From contig JAKSCY010000286.1 of assembly GCA_022360355.1 (NCBI GenBank), positions 1-10,521 on the forward strand: a DNA stretch of 10,521 bases. The letters run 5' to 3'. The notes beneath the pieces are model-generated. The model worked only from the letters and a program-made list of their open reading frames with translations, was not told where the DNA came from and did not search any database. Shown here piece by piece: positions 1 through 8,867 of the stretch (its first letter is position 1; every line of letters starts with the position of its first letter). The stretch comes from Chlorobiales bacterium. Its GTDB lineage: Bacteria; Bacteroidota; Chlorobiia; Chlorobiales; Chlorobiaceae. The translations under genes and the position numbers were made by a program.

Positions 1-21
1 CGTGATGTCCATCAAAGCCAT
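1..21 (-). CDS. 5' end of an unidentified gene (partial, runs off the left edge)
   Basis: Only seven codons are inside the window (ATG at 21-19, reading MALMDIT). The call rests on a very strong Shine-Dalgarno sequence just upstream on the minus strand (GGAGGAGG, around 26-33), ending 4 nt before the ATG, so a GGAGG core can lie about 7 nt away. The alternative ATG at 35-33 reads into a stop after seven codons, so 21 is the better start. The gene begins 33 nt after the purA stop on the same strand with no terminator between, so it is probably the third gene of an engB-purA-x transcript. The product cannot be identified from this fragment. Confidence 0.55.
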
Positions 22-54
22 GATTCCTCCTCCATGCTGCTCCGGTTGTAATAA

Positions 55-1954
<1,900 letters not shown>

Positions 1955-2035
1955 GTCAGAGCAGTATCTACGTCAAGGGAAGGCCCGTGAGCAGTGGCCG
2001 GAGTTGCAAGACCGGCTAAGCAGTTGAACTGGAAA

Positions 2036-2059
2036 GCTAAAAACCTTGTGCTAAAAACC
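2036..2059. repeat. Tandem 10-bp direct repeat in the engB/cysS divergent spacer
   Basis: GCTAAAAACC occurs at 2036-2045 and again at 2050-2059, separated by TTGT, giving a 14-bp period. The pair sits 40-63 nt upstream of the cysS start and 82-105 nt upstream of the engB start. Its position between divergent genes would suit a binding site for a regulator. It could equally be a chance duplication in AT-rich DNA. No regulator is suggested by the window itself. Confidence 0.4.
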
Positions 2060-2064
2060 CAAAT

Positions 2065-2083
2065 GTTTAACTTCCCCTTAAAC
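2065..2083. repeat. Short inverted repeat upstream of cysS
   Basis: GTTTAA (2065-2070) and TTAAAC (2078-2083) are perfect 6-bp arms around the 7-nt spacer CTTCCCC. The element ends 16 nt before the cysS ATG. The arms are AT-rich, so an RNA hairpin would be weak; as DNA it could be an operator half-site pair. No T-run follows, so it is not a terminator. Function is unknown. Confidence 0.35.
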
Positions 2084-2099
2084 GTTCAAACCACTTGAC

Positions 2100-3551
2100 A
2101 TGCCTTTGTATATATATAATTCTCTCAGCCGGCAGAAAGAAGAGTTTACACCGCTGCACCAGGGAATAGCAACCGTCTATGTCTGCGGCCCCACGGTTTA
2201 CGGACACGCCCATCTGGGCCACGCCAAAAGCTATGTTTCATTTGATGTGGTCGTCAAATGGCTCCGGTATCTCGGCTATACGGTCAAGTATATACAGAAT
2301 ATAACCGATGTCGGCCACCTTACCGATGATGCCGATGAAGGTGAAGACAAAATTGCCAAACAGGCACGTATCGAGAAGACCGACCCCATGGAGATTGCCC
2401 AGTACTATACGCGGAGCTACTATGAGGATATGGATCGACTGGGGGTAGAAAGGCCGAACATCGCTCCTACGGCAACCGGACACATTCCCGAACAGATTGC
2501 ACTGATAAGGATATTGATGGAAAAAGGTCATGCCTATGAGGTAAACGGTAACGTGTATTTCTCGGTATCGTCTTTTCCCGGCTATGGCAGGCTTTCAGGC
2601 AGAACCGACCAGGAAGCGCAGCAATCAGGCGTCAGGGTTGAATCGAAAAGCGAGAAACAACACCCTGCGGATTTCGCTCTCTGGAAAAAAGCCGAGCCTG
2701 GTCACCTGATGAAATGGGACTCTCCATGGGGTACCGGCTATCCGGGATGGCACGCTGAATGCTCTGCAATGGCAATGAAATATCTCGGCGACACCATCGA
2801 TATTCATGGGGGCGGCATGGAAAACAAGTTTCCCCACCATGAGTGCGAAATTGCACAGTCCGAAGCCGCTACAGGCAAACCTTACGTCCGTTACTGGATG
2901 CACAATAACATGGTGACGGTGAACGGCTCGAAAATGGGGAAATCCCTGAAAAACTCGGTAAACCTGAAGGACCTCTTTCAAAATTTCCCCCCGGTTGTCA
3001 TACGGTTCTTTATTCTGCAGTCCCACTACCGATCTCCCCTGGATTTTTCAGAGGCAGCTATCCGGGCATCACAAACCGGGCTTGAAAAATTGCAGGAAAC
3101 CTGGTGTGCGCTGAAGGGCGGGGCGCCGGGCACAGGCAAACTCGATACAGGGACATTTGAGCAGCGGTTTGCCGATGCCATGAATGATGATTTCAACACG
3201 CCTGTAGCAATTGCCGTCCTGTTCGACTTCGCAAAAGCGGTCAACACGGCACTGAACAGCGAAAAAGGACTCTCGGAAAGCGATCTCAATGCGTGCAGAA
3301 GGATTTTCGAATCTTACGGTCACGATGTGCTCGGGATTATCGAGACAGGCGACACGGAAGCTGCAGGAGAAAAATTTGCAGGAAAAGAGATGCTCGATGA
3401 CGTGATCTCGATTCTGCTCGACCTGCGCAAGCAGGCGAGGGAAAACAAGGATTTTGCGCTCAGCGACCTTATCCGCAACAGGCTTGCGGAGTCCGGGCTT
3501 ACACTGAAAGACACCAGGGACGGCACCGAATGGAGCATATCTCAAAGATAA
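2100..3551 (+). CDS. cysS: Cysteinyl-tRNA synthetase
   Basis: Class I aminoacyl-tRNA synthetase that charges tRNA-Cys with cysteine using ATP in the cytoplasm. The 483-residue product matches the usual bacterial size. The ATP-binding HIGH motif is HLGH within GHAHLGHA (35-42), and the KMSKS loop appears as KMGKS (278-282). Four predicted zinc ligands that discriminate cysteine from serine are in place: C29 (VCGPTVY), C221 (WHAECSAM), H246 and E250 (HHECE region). The C-terminal half is the helical bundle and anticodon-binding region. The start at ATG 2100 is supported by the typical N-terminus (YIYNSLSRQKEEF), although no SD-like sequence lies upstream. The 3' end overlaps the convergent ManC-like gene by 10 nt. 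I see no T-box-like leader. Confidence 0.97.
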   Translation: MPLYIYNSLSRQKEEFTPLHQGIATVYVCGPTVYGHAHLGHAKSYVSFDVVVKWLRYLGYTVKYIQNITDVGHLTDDADEGEDKIAKQARIEKTDPMEIAQYYTRSYYEDMDRLGVERPNIAPTATGHIPEQIALIRILMEKGHAYEVNGNVYFSVSSFPGYGRLSGRTDQEAQQSGVRVESKSEKQHPADFALWKKAEPGHLMKWDSPWGTGYPGWHAECSAMAMKYLGDTIDIHGGGMENKFPHHECEIAQSEAATGKPYVRYWMHNNMVTVNGSKMGKSLKNSVNLKDLFQNFPPVVIRFFILQSHYRSPLDFSEAAIRASQTGLEKLQETWCALKGGAPGTGKLDTGTFEQRFADAMNDDFNTPVAIAVLFDFAKAVNTALNSEKGLSESDLNACRRIFESYGHDVLGIIETGDTEAAGEKFAGKEMLDDVISILLDLRKQARENKDFALSDLIRNRLAESGLTLKDTRDGTEWSISQR

Positions 3552-4657
3552 TCCTCGAGGCCTTCACGGCGCAGGATATCGACAACCTTTCGCACATTCT
3601 GTGAATGTCCCTTGCGGCATATCAGCAGAGCATCTTCAGTATCGATAACAATAATATCGTCCAGACCGACGATTGCAACAGCTTTCTGTTCGGGCTTTTT
3701 AATAAAATTGTTTGCCGTGTCAACCTGAACCAGATTGAAATCGGTGCTTTCGGTAACCTTGCGGTCTTTCCTGTCAACCTTGAGAACATCGTCCCAGCTC
3801 CCGAGATCCGTCCACCCGAAATCCCCGGCAAGCATGCAAACGGTTTCAGCGTTTTCCATGATACCATAAGCAATCGATACCGGATGTATCCAACTGTAGA
3901 CATCTTCTATTACGGCACGTTCCCGATCCGAACCAATAGCGTCGTAGATGCTTTGCAGATCCTTGTAGAGATCCGGCATGGAACGCTCGAACTCACGACG
4001 AATAACATCGATATGCCAGAGCAGAATACCGCTGTTCCAGTAAAAATCTCCACTGTCGATAAACTCCTGTGCAGTTTTACTGTCAGGCTTTTCTGCAAAC
4101 GCCCTGACGGAAAACATGGAAACATTGCTGTCCGGTAAACAGTCCTCCACTGCCCGAAGTTTGTCAACCTGAATATAACCGTATTCCGGTTCAGGACGGT
4201 CCGGGGTTATCCCTATGGTCACGATACTTTTTCTGTCCTGCGCAACAGTAACACCGGCATCGAGTATCTCGCCAAACGATTGTTTATCGAGCACCAGAAG
4301 ATCAGAGGGAACCGCAACCATCACCGCCTCAGGGTCTCTTTTGCTTATATAGGCTGTTGCAAGCGCAATGCAGGGTGCAGTATCTCTTGCAACGGGCTCA
4401 ACGAGAATGTTCTCAGGAGGAAACCACGGGAGAGACTGCTGCATCATCACTTCTCCCTGGGCGTTTGTCACCACGTAGATATTCTCAGGTAAAACCGAAT
4501 CCTTCATTCGAGTGATTGCAGACTCAATCATCGTCCCGCTGCCGAAAACATCGATAAACTGCTTTGGGATTTTTTTTCTCGAATAGGGCCACAGCATCAA
4601 ACCGCCTGTTCCACCGGCCATGATCACTGCATAGAGATGCTTTACCGGAAACTGCAT
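3542..4657 (-). CDS. manC: Mannose-1-phosphate guanylyltransferase-type nucleotidyltransferase with an altered signature loop
   Basis: The family makes GDP-mannose from mannose-1-phosphate and GTP, a precursor for cell-surface polysaccharide. The 371-residue protein has only the catalytic nucleotidyltransferase domain plus the C-terminal beta-helix, without the phosphomannose-isomerase half found in the bifunctional ~470-residue enzymes. Recognisable motifs: the N-terminal loop with WPYSR..PKQF (23-34), EPVARDTAP (87-95), YGYI (159-162), FAEKPD (187-192), WNSGIL (207-212) and GWTDLGSW (281-288). The N-terminal loop reads GGTGGLMLWP, where the family has GGxGTRLWP: one residue more and without the conserved Arg. 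VPSDL (116-120) has Leu where the family usually has His, and SIAYGIME (261-268) has Ala where Asp is usual. The fold assignment is secure; retained GDP-mannose activity is uncertain. Start ATG 4657 has no clear SD. It is a stand-alone gene, convergent with cysS and divergent from rsmG. Confidence 0.85.
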   Translation of the reverse strand: MQFPVKHLYAVIMAGGTGGLMLWPYSRKKIPKQFIDVFGSGTMIESAITRMKDSVLPENIYVVTNAQGEVMMQQSLPWFPPENILVEPVARDTAPCIALATAYISKRDPEAVMVAVPSDLLVLDKQSFGEILDAGVTVAQDRKSIVTIGITPDRPEPEYGYIQVDKLRAVEDCLPDSNVSMFSVRAFAEKPDSKTAQEFIDSGDFYWNSGILLWHIDVIRREFERSMPDLYKDLQSIYDAIGSDRERAVIEDVYSWIHPVSIAYGIMENAETVCMLAGDFGWTDLGSWDDVLKVDRKDRKVTESTDFNLVQVDTANNFIKKPEQKAVAIVGLDDIIVIDTEDALLICRKGHSQNVRKVVDILRREGLEDYL

Positions 4658-4735
4658 CGTTGAGTGTTTATATTTTCTTCAGGATATCGTCAAAAAACAA
4701 GAAATTCAGGGCCTGCCTTCAGCGTTACAATTTAT

Positions 4736-4764
4736 ACATTACAAGTAATTTATCATTTTTTCAA
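4736..4764 (-). promoter_or_regulatory. Candidate promoter for the manC-like gene
   Basis: On the minus strand TTGAAA (4764-4759) is followed after 17 nt by TAATGT (4741-4736). The -35 matches the sigma70 consensus in 4 of 6 positions, the -10 in 3 of 6. It lies about 80 nt upstream of the manC-like start in AT-rich spacer. The match is moderate, and such DNA yields chance matches easily. Confidence 0.25.
4738..4749. repeat. 12-bp palindrome in the manC/rsmG divergent spacer
   Basis: ATTAC and GTAAT flank a 2-nt centre (ATTACAAGTAAT). The same core TTACAA also occurs 14 bp to the left (4725-4730), so there are two copies of TTACAA at 4725 and 4739. The site overlaps the candidate minus-strand -10 box, a plausible operator position. 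This is inference only; AT-rich palindromes this short can arise by chance. Confidence 0.3.
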
Positions 4765-4786
4765 GGTCGCCGGCAAAACCGCGACC
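4765..4786 (+). other. Stem-loop upstream of rsmG
   Basis: GGTCG, a bulged C and CGG (4765-4773) pair with CCG and CGACC (4779-4786) around the loop CAAAA, giving an 8-bp GC-rich stem with one bulge. It ends 23 nt before the rsmG ATG. No U-run follows it on either strand, so it is not a rho-independent terminator. It could be a leader RNA structure or a protein-binding site. It stands out because the surrounding spacer is AT-rich. Confidence 0.4.
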
Positions 4787-4809
4787 ATCCCTTTTCAAGA
4801 TGCTGAGTA

Positions 4810-5472
4810 ATGGCACCTGTACCTGATATAAAAAGAATTCAAGACGTGTGTGCTGAAGAAGGGCTCATACTGCATGACCTGCAGCTCCGGCAACTTGAGC
4901 GGTATGCCAACCTTCTGGAATCCTTAAACATGACGCTTAACCTTGTGAGCAGAAAGGAAACGGCTCCCCTGCTTGTCCGGCATGTTTTTCACTCTTTGCT
5001 CATCGGGCTGTTTCATCCATTTGAATCCGGCGAAAAAGTGCTTGACATCGGCACAGGGGGCGGACTGCCGGGGATTCCTCTTGCCATAGCATTCCCCGAA
5101 ACATCGTTTCTGCTGATAGATGCAACGGGAAAAAAAATCAAGGCATGCCAGGACATGATACAAACTATCGGGCTGGACAACGTTCTTGCAAAAAAAGTAC
5201 GGGCGGAAGAACTCAAAGGTGTGGCTTTTGATACTGTTCTCAGCCGCCAGGTCGCTCCGCTCCGCCGCCTGTGCAAATACTCAGAAAGACTGCTGCCCCC
5301 TGAGAATGGAATGCTTATCTGCCTGAAAGGGGGAGATCTTGAAAAAGAGGTTCAGGAAGCCCTCGACGGGGCAAAAAAAAACAACGGCTTTCCGGCTGAT
5401 ATCACACTTCTGCCAATCGAAAGGTTCGACAAATGTTTCCATAAAAAATATGTGGTCACCGCCTGCAGATAG
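4810..5472 (+). CDS. rsmG: 16S rRNA (guanine-527-N7)-methyltransferase RsmG (GidB)
   Basis: SAM-dependent enzyme that methylates N7 of G527 in the 530 loop of 16S rRNA; its loss gives low-level streptomycin resistance in several bacteria. The 220-residue product is a normal length. The Rossmann-fold SAM site is LDIGTGGGLPGIP (78-90), followed by the acidic LLIDATGKK (101-109), SRQVAPL (145-151, usually SRAVAPL) and LKGG (172-175). The N-terminal helical segment carries the NLVSR element (44-48). Start ATG 4810 gives the expected N-terminus, but only a weak SD-like GAG precedes it. In many bacteria this gene lies next to gidA or parAB near the origin; here it stands alone between manC and the ribosomal operon, converging on rplQ. 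Confidence 0.95.
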   Translation: MAPVPDIKRIQDVCAEEGLILHDLQLRQLERYANLLESLNMTLNLVSRKETAPLLVRHVFHSLLIGLFHPFESGEKVLDIGTGGGLPGIPLAIAFPETSFLLIDATGKKIKACQDMIQTIGLDNVLAKKVRAEELKGVAFDTVLSRQVAPLRRLCKYSERLLPPENGMLICLKGGDLEKEVQEALDGAKKNNGFPADITLLPIERFDKCFHKKYVVTACR

Positions 5473-5488
5473 ACAAATGGAAATCTTG

Positions 5489-5533
5489 AAAAACAAAGGG
5501 CACCTCGAAATTTTTCTGCTTTCGAGGTGCCCT
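5489..5533 (-). terminator. Rho-independent terminator of the spc/alpha ribosomal operon
   Basis: GGGCACCTCGAAA (5498-5510) and TTTCGAGGTGCCC (5520-5532) form a perfect 13-bp stem, 14 bp with the flanking A-T pair, around a 9-nt loop. Read on the minus strand the hairpin is followed by TTTGTTTTT (5497-5489), so it terminates leftward transcription about 48 nt past the rplQ stop. In the plus direction the following bases are not T-rich, so any effect on rsmG transcription would rely on the hairpin alone. Confidence 0.9.
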
Positions 5534-5580
5534 GTAAGTTCAACAAGAATGGTCGCTTTGCACAAGACTGCCGCCTTCGC

Positions 5581-6090
5581 CTACTTCTCTCCTTCTGCAA
5601 CGGCTGCTTCGTCTTCGGTGGAAGCAGCAGCTTCACTCTTCTCCGGTTCGACGGTTGCCGCTTCCTTCTTCGAACCCTTCACACGTTTCGAACGATCCTG
5701 TTTGGCTTTTTTCGGCGCTGATGCCGGTGCTTCAGTATAATCGACGAGTTCCAGTACAGCCATTTTCGCAGCATCACCATATCGCGGTGCAAGCTTTACC
5801 ACTCTTGTGTAACCTCCGTTCCTCTCGGCCACTTTACCGACGATATCCTCAAAAAGCTCTCGTACAGCAGCTTTGTCACGGATTTTCCGAAAGATGACAC
5901 GCTGGGCGTGAACTGTACCGCCTTTTGCCTTGGTAATGATTTTTTCAACGTATTTGCGCGTCTCCTTGGCTTTTGCCTCGGTGGTTTCTATACGTTTATG
6001 AAGCAACAACTGTGTTGATAAATTAGCCAGAGTTGCCTTTCTATGGGAAGCTGTCCTCCCAAGTTTTCTTGCCGGCTTTACTTTACGCAT
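5581..6090 (-). CDS. rplQ: 50S ribosomal protein L17 with a long acidic/basic C-terminal tail
   Basis: Large-subunit protein located near the peptide exit tunnel on the solvent side. The core (1-119) carries the family start [19 protein letters not shown], then RVIFRKI (64-70), [10 protein letters not shown] (91-100) and the end of the core AVLELVD (111-117). Residues 120-169 form an extra ~50-residue tail, first rich in Lys/Arg/Ser/Pro, then Ala/Glu-rich, of low complexity and probably disordered. A bacterial L17 is often 115-130 residues; long tails also occur in the Bacteroidota/Chlorobiota group as I recall it. GAAAGG precedes the ATG by about 10 nt. It is the last gene of the alpha operon, 46 nt after rpoA and just before the terminator. 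Confidence 0.95.
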   Translation of the reverse strand: MRKVKPARKLGRTASHRKATLANLSTQLLLHKRIETTEAKAKETRKYVEKIITKAKGGTVHAQRVIFRKIRDKAAVRELFEDIVGKVAERNGGYTRVVKLAPRYGDAAKMAVLELVDYTEAPASAPKKAKQDRSKRVKGSKKEAATVEPEKSEAAASTEDEAAVAEGEK

Positions 6091-6136
6091 AACAATATGC
6101 CTTTCTCAAAAATTCAATAAAATCTGTTTTACTTCC

Positions 6137-7123
6137 TTATCCTTTCATCTGGTACTTGGTGATATCCATACCAAATTTCAGCTCAAATTTCTCCAATTGC
6201 TCTTTCAGCTCCATCAGGGACTTTTTCCCGAAGTTCTTGTAGGTAAGAAGCTCATCTTCCTTACGGGAGACCAGATCACCGAGCGTTTCAATTTCGGCAA
6301 GCCTCAGGCAGTTATGGGAACGAACCGAAAGATCAAGATCTTCAATTCTGGTCTGGAACAGTTTGCGCATGCTTTCGAACTCGTCATCCTGCTGTTTGTA
6401 TTCCTCTTCGGTAAACTCTTCTTCCGTAGGCGAAAAGTTTGCAAAAAGCGAAACATGCTCGTTAATGATCTTGCCGGCAAGGCTTATGGAATCATCAGGT
6501 GATATGGACCCGTCGGTCTCTACATCAAGAATCATTTTCTCGTAATCGGTACGCTGACCTACTCGTGTGTTCTCAACGGAGAATTTCACATTTTTGATGG
6601 GAGTAAAGATAGCATCAAGAGCAATAAACCCGATAGGCATTCCTTCGCCCCGATTCTCTTCGGCGGGCACATATCCCCTGCCGCGGCCTATATAAACGTC
6701 CATACTGAGCTTTGCACCCTCGTTCACTGTTGCGATGTGCAGATCGCCGTTGAGCACTTCAAACTCACCTTCCTGCGCGACGATATCTCCAGCGGTAATA
6801 TCAGCCGGGCCTTCAATGACCACCGATGTTTTGCAGCTCCTCTTGGTCGAGGATCTGAAACGAACTTTTTTCAGGTTGAGAATGATTTCCGGGATATCCT
6901 CACGAACCCCGTCAATTGCGGAGAATTCATGAAAAACTCCTTCGATTTTCACCCCGGTTACAGCCGTACCCGGCAGAGATGCCAGGAGCACCCTGCGCAT
7001 TGCATTGCCAAGCGTAACACCATACCCTCTCTCGAGAGGCTGGGCTATAAACGTTCCGCTTCTATCATTATGCGTTCCTTCATCGACCTCGATTTTCTCA
7101 GGCATCTGCATTTGGTATATCAT
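6137..7123 (-). CDS. rpoA: DNA-directed RNA polymerase subunit alpha
   Basis: Alpha subunit whose dimer nucleates RNA polymerase assembly and whose C-terminal domain contacts UP elements and activators. The 328-residue length is typical. The N-terminal domain (about 1-235) contains [20 protein letters not shown] (25-44), [12 protein letters not shown] (46-57) and GVREDIPEI (72-80), all conserved for dimerisation and beta/beta' contact. A linker rich in Glu/Gln (about 235-255) leads to the C-terminal domain with [10 protein letters not shown] (the Arg before Ser is the DNA-contacting position) and [17 protein letters not shown] 7123 is preceded by CTAAGG about 12 nt upstream. It lies between rpsD and rplQ, as in the alpha operons of most bacteria. 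No key residue appears to be missing. Confidence 0.98.
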   Translation of the reverse strand: MIYQMQMPEKIEVDEGTHNDRSGTFIAQPLERGYGVTLGNAMRRVLLASLPGTAVTGVKIEGVFHEFSAIDGVREDIPEIILNLKKVRFRSSTKRSCKTSVVIEGPADITAGDIVAQEGEFEVLNGDLHIATVNEGAKLSMDVYIGRGRGYVPAEENRGEGMPIGFIALDAIFTPIKNVKFSVENTRVGQRTDYEKMILDVETDGSISPDDSISLAGKIINEHVSLFANFSPTEEEFTEEEYKQQDDEFESMRKLFQTRIEDLDLSVRSHNCLRLAEIETLGDLVSRKEDELLTYKNFGKKSLMELKEQLEKFELKFGMDITKYQMKG

Positions 7124-7152
7124 GGTCTTTATACCTTAGAGTTTCGTTAAAA

Positions 7153-7764
7153 TCACTTGGAGTACAACTCAACAACAAGCTGTTCGTTAAATGGCTCCTG
7201 TACTTCTTCCCGCTCAGGCACTGTCAGAAATACCGCCTTTTTATGCGCCTTGTCAACCTGTATCCATGAAGGAATGCGTGATTCCGGAGCTCTGTTAAGC
7301 GAGTCTGTAACCGCATCCAGGTTCTTGCTTTTCGACCTGAACTCGACTGCGTCACCTGGTTTCAGCAAATATGAAGGAATATCGACTTTCTTTCCGTTAA
7401 TAAGCAGATGACCATGTGTCACAAGCTGTCTCGCCCCGGCTCTCGAAGGCGAAAAACCAGCCCTGAAAACAACATTGTCAAAACGACGTTCAAGAAGCTT
7501 CACGAGGTTGTCACCGGTAATGCCCCGCTGGGAAACCGCTTTTTTATAGTAGTTGCGGAACTGCTTTTCAAGCACACCGTACAGATATTTCATCTTCTGC
7601 TTTTCACGAAGCTGTAACGCGTACTCCGAAACCTTGCCTCTTCGCGACTGCCCGTGCTCACCCGGTGCGTAAGGACGCTTTTCGAGATACTTTTCAGCCT
7701 TGGGCGAAAGAGCAACCCCTAACCTTCTTGATACTTTAGTTATAGAACCTCTGAATCGTGCCAT
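7153..7764 (-). CDS. rpsD: 30S ribosomal protein S4
   Basis: Primary 16S rRNA-binding protein that nucleates assembly of the 30S body and contributes to decoding accuracy. The 203-residue product has the usual length. Conserved stretches include the [20 protein letters not shown] region (19-38), [11 protein letters not shown] (47-57), the S4 RNA-binding domain with [14 protein letters not shown] (about 90-103), [20 protein letters not shown] (about 111-130) and the C-terminal QLVVELYSK. It has no N-terminal zinc-binding cysteines, so it is the zinc-independent (C-) form. It sits between rpsK and rpoA, 29 nt upstream of rpoA. In E. coli S4 represses the alpha operon by binding an mRNA pseudoknot; I see no obvious counterpart here. 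Confidence 0.98.
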   Translation of the reverse strand: MARFRGSITKVSRRLGVALSPKAEKYLEKRPYAPGEHGQSRRGKVSEYALQLREKQKMKYLYGVLEKQFRNYYKKAVSQRGITGDNLVKLLERRFDNVVFRAGFSPSRAGARQLVTHGHLLINGKKVDIPSYLLKPGDAVEFRSKSKNLDAVTDSLNRAPESRIPSWIQVDKAHKKAVFLTVPEREEVQEPFNEQLVVELYSK

Positions 7765-7809
7765 ATCAAATTTAACCCATTGTAAATATTCTTGGTAGAT
7801 AAATGGAGA

Positions 7810-8193
7810 TCAGACCCTTCTGCGTTTCGGAGGCCTGCAGCCGTTATGCGGCAGGGGTGTAATATCCCTGATGGACCTCACCTCAAGACCTGCCCCCTGA
7901 AGAGCCCTTATTGCAGCATCTCTTCCCGAACCGGGTCCCTTGATGAAGACATGCACATACCGCATGCCAAGATCGTAGGCTTCCTTGGCGGCGGCTTCAG
8001 ATGTTATTTGTGAGGCATACGGGGTATTCTTCTTGGATCCTTTAAAGCCGTTTTTACCGGCGCTCGACCAGGACACCGTATTTCCCTGCATGTCGGTAAT
8101 GGTCACCAGCACGTTGTTAAACGACGCCTTGATGTGCACCGTGCCTTCAGGAGTAACTTTTACCTTCTTCTTTTTCCTGCTTGTTGTAGCCAT
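7810..8193 (-). CDS. rpsK: 30S ribosomal protein S11
   Basis: Protein of the 30S platform, next to the 3' minor domain of 16S rRNA and the mRNA exit (Shine-Dalgarno) region. The 127-residue product is of family length. A short basic N-terminus (RKKKKVK, 6-12) is followed by [15 protein letters not shown], the [19 protein letters not shown] loop, [17 protein letters not shown] and the highly conserved C-terminal [16 protein letters not shown] 8193 is preceded by AAAG-type sequence rather than a clear SD. It lies between rpsM (53 nt upstream) and rpsD (45 nt downstream), as expected for an alpha operon. Nothing unusual is seen. Confidence 0.98.
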   Translation of the reverse strand: MATTSRKKKKVKVTPEGTVHIKASFNNVLVTITDMQGNTVSWSSAGKNGFKGSKKNTPYASQITSEAAAKEAYDLGMRYVHVFIKGPGSGRDAAIRALQGAGLEVRSIRDITPLPHNGCRPPKRRRV

Positions 8194-8246
8194 GTATCTT
8201 TATAATCTTTGGTGTCTGTGTTAGCAACCTCAACTACGGACCGTTA

Positions 8247-8624
8247 TTATTTCTTGACCGCTTTCTTCTTGCCGGCAACCGTCTTACGCCTGCCTTTTCG
8301 TGTCCTTGCATTTGTCTGTGTACGCTGCCCTCTCGCCGGCAACGAGCGCCTGTGACGAAGCCCTCTGTAGCAGCCGATATCCATTAACCGCTTGATGGAT
8401 AACTGCTGTTCACCTCTTGCCTGACCTTCGACAATGTAATCCTCGGTAATAATTTCCCTGATCGTATGAGCTTCTTCATCGTTCAGCTCGGAAACTTTTC
8501 TTACAGGATCAACCCCTGCCCGTTCAAGAATATTTTTTGCAGATGTTCTGCCGATGCCGTAGATATGTGTCAAGGCAATAACAGCATGCTTGTTTAGCGG
8601 CAAATTTACCCCAGCAATCCTCAT
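8247..8624 (-). CDS. rpsM: 30S ribosomal protein S13
   Basis: Protein of the 30S head that forms intersubunit bridges with the 50S subunit and touches P-site tRNA through its basic C-terminal tail. The 125-residue product shows the family start MRIAGVNLP, the helix-hairpin-helix [12 protein letters not shown] (18-29), the [20 protein letters not shown] block (about 82-101), TNARTRKG and a Lys/Arg-rich tail. The ATG at 8624 is preceded by AAAGAAGA, a weak SD-like sequence. It follows rpmJ by 41 nt. A compact spacer leaves little room for the S4-binding leader known upstream of rpsM in E. coli. Confidence 0.98.
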   Translation of the reverse strand: MRIAGVNLPLNKHAVIALTHIYGIGRTSAKNILERAGVDPVRKVSELNDEEAHTIREIITEDYIVEGQARGEQQLSIKRLMDIGCYRGLRHRRSLPARGQRTQTNARTRKGRRKTVAGKKKAVKK

Positions 8625-8665
8625 AGTCTTCTTTGTAATTCGTTAAATTCCATAAACCTGCCCGA

Positions 8666-8782
8666 TCAACCCTGGCGCTGCTTGTGACTCGGGTTTACCC
8701 TGCAAATCACAAATCTTTTCCCCTTACGCCTGATAATGCGGCAGTGTTCACAGCGTTTTTTAATTGATGAATAAACTTTCAT
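8666..8782 (-). CDS. rpmJ: 50S ribosomal protein L36 (38 residues, zinc-ribbon type)
   Basis: The smallest ribosomal protein, binding 23S rRNA near the L7/L12 stalk base and domain V/VI junction. The reading frame runs from ATG 8782-8780 to TGA 8668-8666 and encodes 38 residues. It begins [14 protein letters not shown] and ends with the family signature NPSHKQRQG. Cys11, Cys14, Cys27 and His33 match the zinc-binding set, so it is the zinc (C+) form. AAAGGTGG lies about 8 nt before the ATG, a good SD. It sits between infA and rpsM, the standard place at the spc/alpha junction. A candidate promoter is found in the unusually long spacer upstream. Confidence 0.96.
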   Translation of the reverse strand: MKVYSSIKKRCEHCRIIRRKGKRFVICRVNPSHKQRQG

Positions 8783-8837
8783 GGTTAACCCCACCTTTAT
8801 GTAGTATTATCGGCCATCTAAAACAGAAAAGGCCCTT

Positions 8838-8867
8838 AATATAATAAAAAAATCACAAAATAATCAA
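8838..8867 (-). promoter_or_regulatory. Candidate internal promoter upstream of rpmJ (alpha operon promoter)
   Basis: On the minus strand TTGATT (8867-8862) is separated by 18 nt from TATATT (8843-8838). This matches the sigma70 boxes at 4 of 6 and 5 of 6 positions. It lies in a 106-nt, very AT-rich gap between infA and rpmJ, the longest spacer in the cluster, and would start transcription around 8830, about 50 nt before rpmJ. It would let rpmJ-rpsM-rpsK-rpsD-rpoA-rplQ be expressed separately from secY-map-infA. AT-richness raises the chance of a false match. Confidence 0.45.

Noticed and set aside
2095..2120. TTGACA followed by TATAAT, a near-perfect pair of promoter boxes
   Set aside because: The spacing is only 14 bp and the pair lies over the cysS start codon and first codons, so it could not drive full-length cysS. 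The conserved N-terminus argues against a later start.
3069..3545. Minus-strand reading frame (158 codons) inside cysS
   Set aside because: It lies wholly within cysS on the opposite strand and its composition looks like a shadow frame. cysS is unmistakable.
3605..4138. Long plus-strand reading frame (177 codons) inside the manC-like gene
   Set aside because: It is the antisense shadow of a conserved protein, has no SD and no family resemblance.
5339..5740. Plus-strand reading frame crossing the end of rsmG, the terminator and rplQ
   Set aside because: It spans a strong terminator hairpin and runs antisense to the L17 tail. It has no SD and no recognisable domain.
8625..8665. S4-binding pseudoknot leader upstream of rpsM, as in E. 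coli
   Set aside because: The spacer is only 41 nt and I could not draw a convincing pseudoknot in it.
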